64,000 nt of DNA. Origin: Ptychodera flava (Eukaryota > Hemichordata > Enteropneusta > Ptychoderidae). The notes below the pieces were generated by a model. That model made no database searches, was not told the origin of the DNA, and worked only from the letters and a program-made list of their open reading frames with translations. The stretch spans positions 13,889,501-13,953,500 of the forward strand of contig NC_091942.1 in the NCBI RefSeq assembly GCF_041260155.1, read 5' to 3'. The translations under genes and the position numbers were made by a program. Below are positions 35,979 to 50,444 of the stretch, piece after piece; the first letter of the stretch is position 1; each line of letters opens with the position of its first letter.

Positions 35979-38476
35979 GCGATGAGTAAATTTTAAGTTA
36001 TTCACATTCTTCAGAAAAGCAGACTACAATTTCAACATCCCCGAGTATGTCTTTCCTAGGTCATAAAAGCGAAAGCGCGCTCCACATGCAGCAATTTCAG
36101 AGGGGTGCAAGTTTACAGAACTTGAAAAAAAAAAACGGGTACGAAATTGCAAAAATGAGAGTGTTTGGACGTTGCTGGTATTAATCGTTGCACCTTCGAT
36201 TGCTGACGTCATTTCTTTGCCAGTGAGCAATAGGCTACTAACATGCACATTCCTCTAATCGTTACAATACAGTCTTGTACCATTCTATACCTTCATTGTG
36301 GGACGTCATGTTACCAGATACGGCGTCTGATTTGTTTTGAAATCGAGAGCTATCATTCCATCCTGTGACAAAGAATAGAACACAATTTTGTTCTCGTCTT
36401 TGCTTCCGTGGCATGTTAGCAATGAATTCTAAGCCTTTCGTTGTTCGGGTGAATCAAATTAATCAAGTTGAAAATACGAGAATTCACGCTTTTCACAAAT
36501 CGACATCACCTATTGGAATAAAACATGAAATAATTTTCATAAATAGTGTGTCATCGACAAAATATATGATAACAATTTGTGTCCATGGTACAAAGAAACT
36601 GTCGCTCAACTGATTTACAAAAAGCTAACTCGGCTTCTTGATGTCATCAATACAAAATAGCTGATTCTCTATTGTACGACTCGGGCTAGACTTGGTTCAA
36701 ATCGGTGAATTGAAAAAAATGTAATCATTAACAACAGTTTCTCTCGTGTCTCTTCTATTTCATATTCTCTTCTATTTCATACAGACCTGTTTGAAATTTG
36801 ACGGACCAGGTCAGGTTTTCCTAGCGATCAAATGCGTTACCTTCGATTCTGCACAGTCGTGAGTTAGTTTCTGTCGGATTCACTATTCCGGGTGAAACTC
36901 CCTCTGTATCGCGTTCACCTCACTCATCGCGTTCATCCAATTCACACGTTTCATATGAAAAGAGTACAAAAATCATCGCGTTCACCACACTCGGACACTC
37001 ACGAATCGCAAACTGGAACCAAGTCTATAGGCTCAGGCTAGAGTGGTATCTTTTAGCTTATGACTGAAGTTATTGACGACATTCTTAGCATTGTACCTAT
37101 CACTGACGCATGCGCCGAAAATATCCCCCGACGTTTGTATAGGCCTTATTTACTTTCTTTTCTTTGGAAATTTTCACCAATATATACTTCGTCACTTTCA
37201 CACTCTGTGTGTGTGTACTGCACAATGTTGCTGTTGACAACTGAATTTTGTAAAAGACTGGAATCAATACCTTTGTTTGACATTGCACACACTGCATCCA
37301 GACTAACATTTTGTCAGTTCAATGTACTTGATGGGAAAAGAAGAGGAAACGGTACGAATGTGGTTCTTTGAAACAAAAATATTATTATTACAGTTTCGGT
37401 TATTGTCTCTTTAACTGTTAGCGTTTCATTTTTCGCGAGTCACTTAAGGGAAAACGGTGCACGATTTAAACTATATTGGTACAATTGATCATAAACAGTG
37501 ATGAAGGGCAAAGGAAATATATTGCTTTTTTTCTCGTTTTTATTTTCTTAAGTTTACGTTTATAATTGTACATGAACTTGGACGAAAATGGAAATTATTT
37601 GGCCGCTGTTACATTGTCTACGATCAGTATACTCAACCCACTGCCGTTATCATATATTATCCTCCCGACCATCCTATATAGGGCAAAATAAAAAAAAATG
37701 TGTGCGTCCGGGGACCCGACACACACCGACCCTAAACATTTTCCTGTTTTCAAAAAATAGAGTAAATTCTCTTACCGTATTTTATGAGTCTCGGCTAATA
37801 AAACTAAAAACAAAAAAAAACTCAGAGGCATGTTACCGGATCGTCTTTGGCTTCAGGGTATACTTTTAACGGCAACACAACAAAATAATATTGCATTCGA
37901 AACAGCTTATCCATACACTCACATAGAACCATTCAGTGTGTTAACAACTGGTTTTAAAACCCCGGGGTATATTAGATTACGTGTATCGAAAGTTTGTTAA
38001 CCTCCTCTTCGTTATGACAGCTCAATATAACACTTTTGCTGAATCATGATTGTGACGTTGCAATGGTAGAATATTATAAAATCTGCTCTTCGCTGACTGT
38101 AACAACGCGCGGTATTCTGACGTGTAATACATGATAGTCGAAGCGCAAACATTCTCGGGTCATTTCGGGCAGTGCCCGAAACGTAGGGAAGCACATGTCC
38201 TAAATTTCAGACATTCGGTGACCCCGGTCACGGGTATACCGCCGGCTTAAATCATCAATATGTGCGAACTTTAAGTGAACTGTGGTTGAAGCTTTTTTTT
38301 CTGAAATTTTACAGATTTGCTTCTCTTTGATGTTTACATTTTGGCGTGCTCTTTCAAAGCTTCATTGGCTCGTCTTTAAGGTTTTCTTTGTCGATATTAA
38401 CATCTGATTAAGGCTACACTCCGAGCAAGTATTAACTTGCACGGCAGCCGAGTAACTAGAACGCCGTGACAGCGAC
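35671..38476. other. Intergenic region between divergent copies E and F
   Basis: About 2.8 kb without a supported gene. It holds a short TA tract (35940-35973) and a MITE (36688-37026). Otherwise nothing recognised; short open frames show no family motif. Confidence 0.5.
36688..37026. mobile_element. MITE with AGACTTGGTTC ends, copy 1
   Basis: Inverted ends AGACTTGGTTCAAATC and the complement of GGAACCAAGTCT bound 339 bases. The interior (AACAGTTTCTCT, GGTCAGGTTTTCC, TTTCTGTCGGATTC, tandem TCGCGTTCA-type motifs) matches 57244-57527, so this is a dispersed family present in both gene clusters. Confidence 0.65.
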
Positions 38477-38634
38477 TAACGTCACCAGTAAGAAGAGCGC
38501 CCTCTAGAAGTAAATCATGTTTCAACATGTTCGGACGGCTCGAATAAACCTGATGATGTCATTCCTGAATGGCAAGCAAACAAACGTGTCAGTGCATGGG
38601 CGGGGAAACATAAAGGGTCTCTCAGGCTATATAA
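38477..38634 (+). promoter_or_regulatory. Promoter module of vWA copy F (reversed module)
   Basis: Gene-sense order: half-CRE TAACGTCA 38477-38484, CTCF-like core 38497-38510, paired CATG half-sites 38513-38532 (AATCATGTTT, CAACATGTTC), GC box GGGCGGGG near 38599, TATATAA 38628-38634. In A to D the module reads the other way relative to the gene. A start site near 38655-38660 is likely. Confidence 0.5.
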
Positions 38635-38777
38635 GCACGATCAGCTCAGTAGTTGTCAACACAAGTGAACTCGACTCAAAACAGTCAAGTCAGCAATAGC
38701 CTAGCTAGCAGCCGCTGGAAAATATACGAATCTGAACCCAGTCAGTGATCGACAAATCGAAAAATATCGCTGAAAAC

Positions 38778-40963
38778 ATGCCAGGAGCAATCAAGGTTCC
38801 CGATTTCATACCACAACCTCTGTTAAAACATCATGATGCCTCTGTACTGGACCTTGCGTTTGTCATGGACTGTACGGGCAGTATGAGCAGTTACATTAAC
38901 GAAGCAAGAAAGGTACTTATATTTGTCAAAAGTGGGCGTTGACCGCCTGGTTTGTGGGCAAATGATATGAATATACCGGCGAATTATGATATGACAATGA
39001 ACGACTGTCCTTCGATATAATGAAATAAAATGTTATAATCGTATATGAAGTGATCCATTAGGCTGTGAATAAATAATTTACTCGAAACTATTTATACCAC
39101 CGATACTTTTAATTTATAATATCAATGTTTTTGTAATATCAACAGAACATACAAAACATTGTCGAGGAGATAGTTGCCAAGGAGATGTCCGACATCCATT
39201 TGGCGATGGTGGAGTACAGGGATCACCCTCCTCAAGACAGCTCATTTGTGACGCGCGTCATGGACTTCACGCCGTCCTTGAAAAACATGCAGAAAACGAT
39301 GGACAAAATGAGTGCTTCTGGAGGTAGGTGTCCATGCAGAAATTTATCTTGTTCATTTACTTGTTATGAAGCGTTTTGCGGGAAGTGAAGCGATCCGTTT
39401 CCCGTTTCTTAGTACTTTTAATAAAAATTTGCTGCCAGTGAGTAAGCTGATATGCCCGGCCACATCATGGTGTGCACAGGGTTACTGTCACTGGACACTT
39501 CTCTACATGACATGGAATACAATTTTCTGACAGGCATACCTTTTTTCTGTAATCAACAGGAGGGGACGGACCCGAAGCTGTAGCTGACGGCTTGCACAAA
39601 GCACTCAACTTGAAATGGCGCCCCGGGGCGACTAAGGTTTGCGTGCTGATTGCAGATGCTCCACCGCACGGTCTTGGCGATGGAGGTGATGGTTTCCCGA
39701 AAGGTAGGGACGCTAGATTTGACTTCTTAAATTTTCGAGAAGTTAATGCATAGCTAGCTTGAATTTCAGTATATTCTTAGCATCATTATTTTGTTGTTGT
39801 TGTCGTTGTTTAACCAACATTTGCCAGTTCACATGTCATATCGAGCCCAATTGGCACACTGAAGTTTATTTATAAAATATAGCTTTAAATAACAATCGAC
39901 CGGGACTCATAGAGGTTCGCTATATTTAGATTTTCCACAGATTTGCTTCTTCAGTGCAAATATCATCAAATCAGTTCAAGTCAGATGAGTTACAGAAATA
40001 TGGATGAATTGCCAAAATCCGTGAAAATCACCGTTATTATTCTGAAAAGAGAAAAAGGAAAAGGAAACACAACAACTTGTACACCAATTGTACATATATC
40101 GCTTAAATGCAATAATATCATCATGCATTCATTTGCAAAAGTTTAAATTTGACTTTTTAATTTTTTTCCAGGTTGCCCTGCAGGTCATGACCCCATGAAA
40201 ATTTCACGTAAAATGGCGGAGAAGAACATCACCCTTTACAGCGTTGCCTGTGGATCGTACGCCGAAGGATTCAAAGATTTCTTCATGGCTATTGCCCACG
40301 TTACGGGTGGCCAGTACGTCGCCCTCAAGGACGCTAATCTGCTGTCAAAAGTCATCATAGGGGGCGCTAGAGAAGAGATGTCACTCCAACAACTCATGGA
40401 TGAAGTCAACCATGAAGTCATGCAAGAATTCCATGCCAGAGGAGGAACAGTAGATGAAGATGCCATGGCAACCAGGGTGGAGACAACATTGAAAAAGAGA
40501 AGTAAGTTTTTCTGACTTGTCAGATCGAATAAACCATGAAAATTGTGTGTTATAAACACGATAGTCGCATGTAAATGAATGGCTGATATAAAGAACGTAA
40601 ACAATAATGGTCCCGTTTTCCAGAGATATAATTTAATGTTAACGTGTATGGCACATCATTATTTTATTTGATAGAGCGTACAGCAAAGACTATGACAACT
40701 GGTACCGATGCACTGCCAGAGATTTCGAAGAGGTCTAAAAGAATTGCTGAATTGGAGAGTATGGCGGATGTCCGTAGTGAACTGGCCAGGCCGGATACAA
40801 CTCCCCCGACTTCTCCGGGTGGCACAACCACCCCAGCAAAGAAGGCGGGGACTGGAAGAAAGCGTAAACTTGGAGCTGATGTCACTACGTCCAAGAAGAA
40901 GGCCCGAAAATCCAAACATGTGATATTCTCAAGCGACAGGTAAGCATATATCAATCGTATTTC

Positions 40964-41000
<37 letters not shown>

Positions 41001-41459
41001 CAGACAGACAGACATAGGCCTACATACCAATAGACAGGCAGATAGTTCACATATATTCTGTTTCTTGTTCACATATTTTGTTTCTTTCATTACAGCAGCG
41101 ATGATGAAGAAGTCGCTCAGACAAGGTCAAGATCACGGCATCCGGTCACTGGCGTGTGTGCCATCTGCAGCGCATCGACATCTTTACATCTACCCAGTTC
41201 ACCGCCCAAAGTGACGAAAACAAAACCGCGCAAGCGCACGCCGACGCCAAGGCCTGCCATTAGGAAGACAACGAAAACCGCAAAGACGGCACGATCGACG
41301 AAAAAGGCAGCCGTCGTCTCTTCATCGACAGATGTCGCCAAGCCGACACCGTCCACTGTTTACGGAGATATTGCAGTTCTTGAGGGTGCATCGGTATCTA
41401 CGAGACAGGTTCGGCGTCTGGTAAAGAAATCGATCGCCGTCAATAAACTGAAGAAATAA
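38778..41459 (+). CDS. vWA-domain protein, copy F (intact, 471 aa)
   Basis: Six exons: 38778-38912, 39146-39323, 39560-39703, 40172-40501, 40675-40939, 41096-41459; phases 0,1,1,1,2 and an open frame. ATG 38778 matches the start of all paralogs (MPGAIKVPDF). The metal-site motif is DCTGSM at 31-36, the canonical vwkA-like form, followed by VEYRDHPPQD, GGDGPEAVADGLHKAL and VLIADAPPHGL. This is the most diverged copy: exon 5 is longer (GRKRKLG nuclear-type signal), the tail is richer in Lys/Thr/Pro, and the first cysteine of the CPITGICAVC cluster is His here (HPVTGVCAIC). The end KQVRRLVKKSIAVNKLKK is conserved. It is transcribed away from copy E. Probably the oldest, functionally retained lineage. 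Confidence 0.88.
40964..41019. repeat. (GA)n / (CAGA)n microsatellite in intron 5 of copy F
   Basis: A GA run with a short CAGA extension just after the exon-5 donor of copy F. Confidence 0.9.
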
Positions 41460-42983
41460 ACTGACTCCGCATTTCGTGGTGCCTGCCCAATAGACTCTCA
41501 TTTTGGTACCTGCAGGGCTTTATAAGTGCAAGTGAACTTTGAACTGCAAATAATGTATCTTTTATCGTCTACATTATTGCAATGTACAATATATGTGTAA
41601 GTTGAAAACGAGGCTGTATATGAAAAAGAGCCCGATGTAAAATTAATCTCTGTATTTTATCGAAATGTTAAAATTTATTTACATTACTTGTCTGCATTTC
41701 CTTTCGCTTTTGCTTTTTTCCTGTCAGTGAGATTTACAAAGGGGACAAAGGGGGTATATGTGTTTTGTTTTCATACCGTGGGTTTGATATTATTATTGAA
41801 AACATCGCATTTGAATCAGTAAGTTTTTATATATACATCTTTAATGCCTTTACTAAACGGTATATGTGTTATTGGAGAGCCTTTTTTGCTATTAAAGCAA
41901 TACACATTTTAAAAGTAATCGATATTGGTCACTGTTTTAATTATTATTGCATGGCATCGATGGAGACAGTGTTCATAGCAAATAAGATCATAGATAACCT
42001 CTCCCAGTAAATGCGAACCAACGAGCCACAGGTATCACATTTTCATTGCGCCCTCAACCAACCGTAGTAGTGAAAGATTGTGAGTCACATCAGTCTGATA
42101 TTCGTGCGACATGCTAGCAAACTCCCCGACATTCCCTGCATTAAACACGCTGCAGATTTTTGATAATCGCGTGTACTATATTTGATAGGCCCCTAATACA
42201 GCTTGTGTATTCCTTGTACGTACAGTTTCACTCTGTAATATACAGATGTAGAGAAAATTTACCCTGTGAATATTGACAGTATAGGCGAGATTTGAAGTTT
42301 CCTCAAACGTTATTTCTACTTCAGAAATGACAGTTAGGTAGAGATACTGCTACTCTTATACCCTTTTCAAATCATGATCAGAAGCGCTTTTAGCGTATAC
42401 GACTAGAAGTAGCCTACTGCTAGGACCTGTGCAATGGTTTGTATAAGTATTATATCTGTTACATTTGAAATGTGTTTATTGCCGGTACTAGCTCCTAATT
42501 TACACTGTGTACATTTTATGTGATCGTTTCCAACCGAAAAAATCACAAAGAGATTGCACCACAACTTCACTCAAAGCTGTCATCGCTATGTACACAGTTT
42601 TTGATGTACACCTGGTGCACCTTGAAGTTCTGCAGAGCTGCAGACAAATTGCAGCGCCCTCAATCGGTAGAGAGGCTCGGTACCTGCCCCATCCCCGTGT
42701 AATACGCAGTGAATGTGACTCCGCCGTGTAATTGATGTGAAGGAGAAAAATGCTCCGACACCAATAAACATCACTAACAATTTTAGTAATGGAGACAACA
42801 AATATTTATAAAAGGAAGTCATAAGAGATTCGTTTAATGTATTGTACATGATTACATTGCGGTTGGCGTACATATCCAATGAAATTTGAAACTTTCTGTA
42901 TGCGAAAAGTAAAAAGAGCAAGTTCTACAAAATTGTCAAGAACAAAGGAGATGTTGTAGAGTCTTTAGTCAACTTAAATGCCA
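41460..42983. other. Intergenic region between the two gene clusters
   Basis: About 1.5 kb between the convergent 3' ends of vWA copy F and lipocalin L1. Only untranslated tails are expected. I see no exon, RNA gene or clear transposon. Confidence 0.5.
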
Positions 42984-44707
42984 TCAGTCATAAACGCAAT
43001 CAGATCTTTGGTAACTTTCCACAGGTTTGTTGAGTGGTCTGGTGAAACCGTTTTCATTTAGCCAAAGCAACACCTCGTCCTGATACTCCTGCCTGAACTC
43101 TTCGACGTCGCGCGCCAAAACGAAGAGAAACGCAGACAGGTTGTCGGTGACGATGGAGTACTGGTATTGGTACGTGCCGTCTGCTTGTAGCTCCTTTGGA
43201 CCAAGTTTCACGATCCAGTCTGTGGGAGTTGAAAAAAAATTCTCTATTAATCTCAGCAAGGGACCGATTTGGTCATCACAAAACTTCTCAAAGCCCAGCT
43301 GTTCGTTTGCCATTGAAAACACTTCTGCTCGATGTTCCGTGTTCCATGAACCACTTGACGTCCAGCGTTCCTACCGTATAGTTATCTAGTTCTACAAACA
43401 ACTGCTAACAGACTAAGAAATTATCGCTTCGTTACCAAAAAGCAAATATCTAAAATTTGAAATATTTGACTGTGTTATCAAGTCAGTTTTATATCAGATG
43501 TCAAATTGTTTGTTGTAGATGTGATAATATTTCCTTCTTGTGTTTATTTTCTTTCGGCAGAGTTATGACAATGTAAAACATGGAGTTTAGTATTATAGGT
43601 TATTTGTTTGAATAAAAGAGTTTACACAAGCTATACTCACAGGGTGCAACGTCGTTGAAACCAGTTTGCAAGTCGACCAGAAGTTTGCCTGGATCATACA
43701 AGTCAGGGACGAACGCGTAGCCGTATATAACGTCTAGGGGGCCCGTCGGTCCCCCTAGGGTTTGTTTGTTCAGAACGGAAATGGTGTTGTTAGGGTACAA
43801 TCCGTCTAGAAAATGAAAAATAAATGGGAAATTGAGAGAAAATAAAAAGAAGATGACTGTTCTGAAATGGAATGTAGTATACATCAGGATACAGGTGAAA
43901 TATGGAAAACGAAATCGACAGGAGCGTGTAAAGGTTAATCGGACTTTTCATGTACTCACATGTTGCTGTGTTGCAGAACCCATCCTTTTCAAATGTTTGT
44001 GTCGAATAAAGATTTGCGTGTGTCTATAGAACAGAAGCAAAAAAGTAAAAGGGACTATATCATATATCAGATTGTCTCTCCGTAAAAATAACGATTTTTC
44101 TGGGTTTTTTCGAGTACATATACATTCGTTTGTTGATATTTATGTGGACATAGGCCATGCAGTGGTAAAGCCAAGCTAATATTCAGATTTCTTTAACCTT
44201 GAACATCAACTTTCACAAACAACGAATTTTACAAAGTAGCTATTCTCACCGTAATTCTCACCGTCGTTTCTAATCCAATCTAAATCCACTTTATTTATGA
44301 TCCCACTTTTTATGATGGAAAATGAAGGACTTTAATTACTTTTCAGATATTTTCCGTTAGACTCGACATGATGTTGTAATTGTAGAGCGAGTAAACATTC
44401 ACAGCTCTTCCCCTTCCCTCCCCATCATTGATTTGGAGGGAACCGTAGCCCCTCATGACAGACAGATTGAACAACATTGACAAACCGAAAGACAAACGCC
44501 GTCTAAGATGCAATGTAACGCGCATTCGACACAACCGCATGCTTTACGACCAAATTGACAATTTTAAATAGTTTAACCTACCTGGTACCACCTTCCTAAG
44601 TATGCACTGAAGTCGATTTCTCGAACGGTTTGCAACGCCCTCTGTTGTCCAACGGACAGCGAGAGACAGGACGCAAGCACCAGGAACACTTTGGCCACGG
44701 ACATCAT
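42984..44707 (-). CDS. Lipocalin L1, apolipoprotein-D-like (196 aa)
   Basis: Four exons: 44582-44707, 43960-44023, 43641-43805, 42984-43219; phases 0,1,1 and an open frame. Residues 1-20 are a signal peptide ending near SVGQQ. The lipocalin signature GxWY is in YLGRWYQ (36-42). The last exon carries YWIVKLGP, then SIVTDN and FVLARD, which correspond to the second and third conserved lipocalin regions, and an end SDCVYD whose Cys can pair with the Cys of exon 2 (DGFCN). Lipocalins are secreted beta-barrel carriers of small hydrophobic ligands; the ligand is unknown. Exon 2 begins THANLYS rather than MYSNAY, so L1 is the most diverged copy. Two adjacent ATGs (44707, 44704) could serve as start. 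Confidence 0.87.
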
Positions 44708-44800
44708 CTAATGTAAGTTACGTACGTCAATGAACACTCCAATTCAAACTGTCTCCGAGGAATATATGAATATCAAACTCGGCTCAACGAAGGGCTTGCA

Positions 44801-44807
44801 TTTTATA
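44801..44807 (-). promoter_or_regulatory. TATA box of lipocalin L1
   Basis: Minus-strand TATAAAA about 95 bases above the ATG, in GCTATAAAATGC. Confidence 0.55.
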
Positions 44808-47001
44808 GCGGAAAGTTCGAGAAATGCACGTGGCAACGAACGTGTACAGTTGTGCAGATTGTGATATTCAAAACTATAATAGCTCCTTATCAAATAGTTA
44901 TGAATGATAGTAGGGGATTTCTTAGTAGGGGAAGAATTACAACTTATCGCGTGCGCTTGTAATTCTCAACAGATGTCAGATGTTTCAGGGGAACGAGCAT
45001 CTGTATGGAAAACGAGCCACACCTTCGGATAAATGTGAGCGCGCTCTCCGTAGGGCTAACTCCATCGCATAAAGACTTGCCCCTAGTCTGTGGGCACAAA
45101 AATACCAAAACAGAACAAATTGAAGCACTATTCTAGGGCAGACAGTCGCTTAAATCGTGGCTTCTTGGTCAGCCAGTAGACCTAACTGCTGCATACGCCT
45201 GATAAAAGCCACGGTGGTGATCCGTGTTATTGTTCATGAATACTCCGATACATGCAACGACTACGACTGATTTGTAAGGTTCGCCCCTAATGATCTGGCA
45301 AACTACCGGAAAAAATAGGTTGTTTTTGTCCCTGGTTTTATGTCATCTTTTCTCAAGTATTCCTTATCAGATAGAAAATCATGCAAGCGTATCGAACCTT
45401 ATGACATATTCATATTCTTTTCATGATGCCTTCAACTAGGAAAATCACTTTAACTGGTAATGTCATATTGAAAGAATGATAGAAATAAAAAATATGACAG
45501 GCATTCGAAGTAAAATTCGTGTTCCCAAAAACTGAAGGAAATAACAGAGTCAGGAGATGAATTTTCATTTTTAAAAAATGCAGCAGGTGAAAGACTCATC
45601 GTACACATTTCTATAGGTTTCTTACTCTAGTCAGGGTTTGCAAGGACATATACCTTTTTCATCTAATGCTAAATTTACTAAATAAATGTATTCACATATT
45701 CAAGGTGTGCTAATGAGCATGTGTTAGTATACAAGTCAACCGATGATGAATCATTATCGATGGAGAATATTAATCGTCCTAAATCATGCATTATGTAACC
45801 ATGGGAGCGAAATGGGTAACGCAGGTTGTTATCAGTATTTGGCAGTCAGTTATCACTATCGAATTCATAATCTGTAATGTCAATGTCGATATTCGTCCAA
45901 AAAATGTTACGTAATGGCATTGAGGAATTGTGCCCAAATTTTGATCAGCATTTAAAATATTTTTATGAAAGTTATGATTCTCATTCAAACTTGATGGCAT
46001 TCAGGCAGAATGGATACTCATGAGATGACGTCAGGTCGCTAATCTGACATGTGAAAAGGTGAAATTTGATGAAAATTGACTAAGTATATGTTTCACAGGT
46101 CGATGACTGTTAAGAGTAAGCAAATGCAAGGGTTGATTCCGTACAAGTGAGAAATAAACCTTATTTGCTTTAGCACACGATAGAACTTGGCCAGTAATGC
46201 CTCACTTTGTTTAATATTATCATAAAATATTTCATGCAAGTTTGTGATTTCCTAAGATGGGCCGGGTGTCTACGCAAAAGAAAGAACGTAATTTTCTTTC
46301 TAACCTCATATTTTGTATGTGATAGTGAGCTGACAAGAAATATGATGACAAAAACAGGTCTTCTCATCTTACTTTTTGAGATAAATCGCATGGAAATACC
46401 CCGTGCATTTCGATTTCATGCAGCTCACGTTATTGTATGACAAGTAGGGACTGCCTGATTGAGAGTGATTCCTTGTCATGTCTTTTCAGCGTAAATTTCT
46501 AAGATTTTCATTTGCAAATTACTGTCATGCGTGGTCTGATGACCAAGCGATGATGACGCAAAAGGATATATTAATGAAAAAGCTGCAGAGTCATCATTTT
46601 TGCGCAGGATCTTTTTATTTCGAAACCTAGCACGGCGGCACCCCTCCTTTTAACATTTAAGAGGTGTTCCTCGTGCGAGAGGAAAGGAAATCAATATTAC
46701 AATGACGTTTTCTTGTATTCCTACGTGCAAATTAGTGAAATTAACATACGAACACTGAACGTACTCTTGGGTATAGTTATATACCCGTGAACAGTTGCAC
46801 GTAAACGAGCTAGAGTAAGCGCATTTTTCACAGAAACTAGCTGATTGACAGACCGAATAACGTGAGAAAAGCTGAACGCTATTGTTTTTGTTGATCCTAG
46901 TATAAACCACCAAGGGTACACAATGTTCGAGTTTCATGATAAAAGGAAAATTTTGTCAACTATTTTGGATATGATAACTGTATATAGACCAAACAGTTAG
47001 T
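44808..47001. other. Intergenic region between L1 and L2
   Basis: About 2.2 kb. No conserved exon or repeat recognised. A few open frames near 46200-46440 lie on both strands of the same stretch and lack family motifs. Confidence 0.4.
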
Positions 47002-49627
<2,626 letters not shown>

Positions 49628-50444
49628 CGTTATATACTGCGACAAGTCTAGATCTAGTTAACTTATGAACAGAGTTTGAGATTTTGACAGGCGCCTTTGT
49701 CAGTTTGTATCAGAAACACCAAGACTACGAAAATTCCTCGTCATTCATACAAAAATGCCCTTCACTAACGGCTGCGCAGTGCCAGCGCCTATACACGACA
49801 GAAAATAAACAACAATGTCAGTGGGTGTGATTTTTTTCCTCTTATGCGTTCATATCTCGAAACCTTGATTCTCTGATTTAGCAATCAGTAGTTTTGAAGA
49901 TAGCGACTTTGAATCTTTATCAAGTTAAATGTCACAGAGTGGCTGTACAACATTGACTGATAAAACGAGGCTAGTGATTGGTTAACCGATGAGAGGAAAC
50001 TGCTTGCTTGAAGGTGCTCGATTGAGGTGATCGAGCGCATGTCGCTAGAAAGATTCATTTATGAGATGTATAAATGATTCAATAGGTGCAAATTGTATAC
50101 TTTACTTAAGGGCAATGTGATAGTTTTCAAATGTTTAAATTTTCAACCTGTGAAAACTGAAGAGTTAACTATGTAACAGACTCCTACGCGTGGTATGGTC
50201 AGCAACAAGGGATCAATCCTCATTGATGAAGACCTCATTGATGTACAGTACACTTGTGATCCGGGACCAAGACATGAACAAAGTCCGATTAAAGGATTTT
50301 GAGAACAAATTATCATAGGGAATGTATATTTTACCAGAGTTATCGCATCCCAGGATACATCATTACAAAGATTGTAGCGGTTGTACGATATGATCATCTG
50401 ACTTCTGACGACTTAATCGGCTTATTTATTCAATCATTGAGGAT
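49628..50444. other. Upstream region of L2
   Basis: No clear TATA box at the distance seen in L1, L3, L4 and L5 and no recognisable repeat. The promoter of L2 is not resolved. Confidence 0.35.

Noticed and set aside
38745-38777. Upstream in-frame extension of copy F
   Set aside because: It begins with GTG and is absent from the paralogs, which all start at the MP-AI-VPDF methionine.
42048-42660. Further GCGCCCTC motifs at about 42048, 42652 and 44637
   Set aside because: They lack the CTAGAAG extension of the vWA promoter sites, and the last is coding sequence of L1 exon 1.
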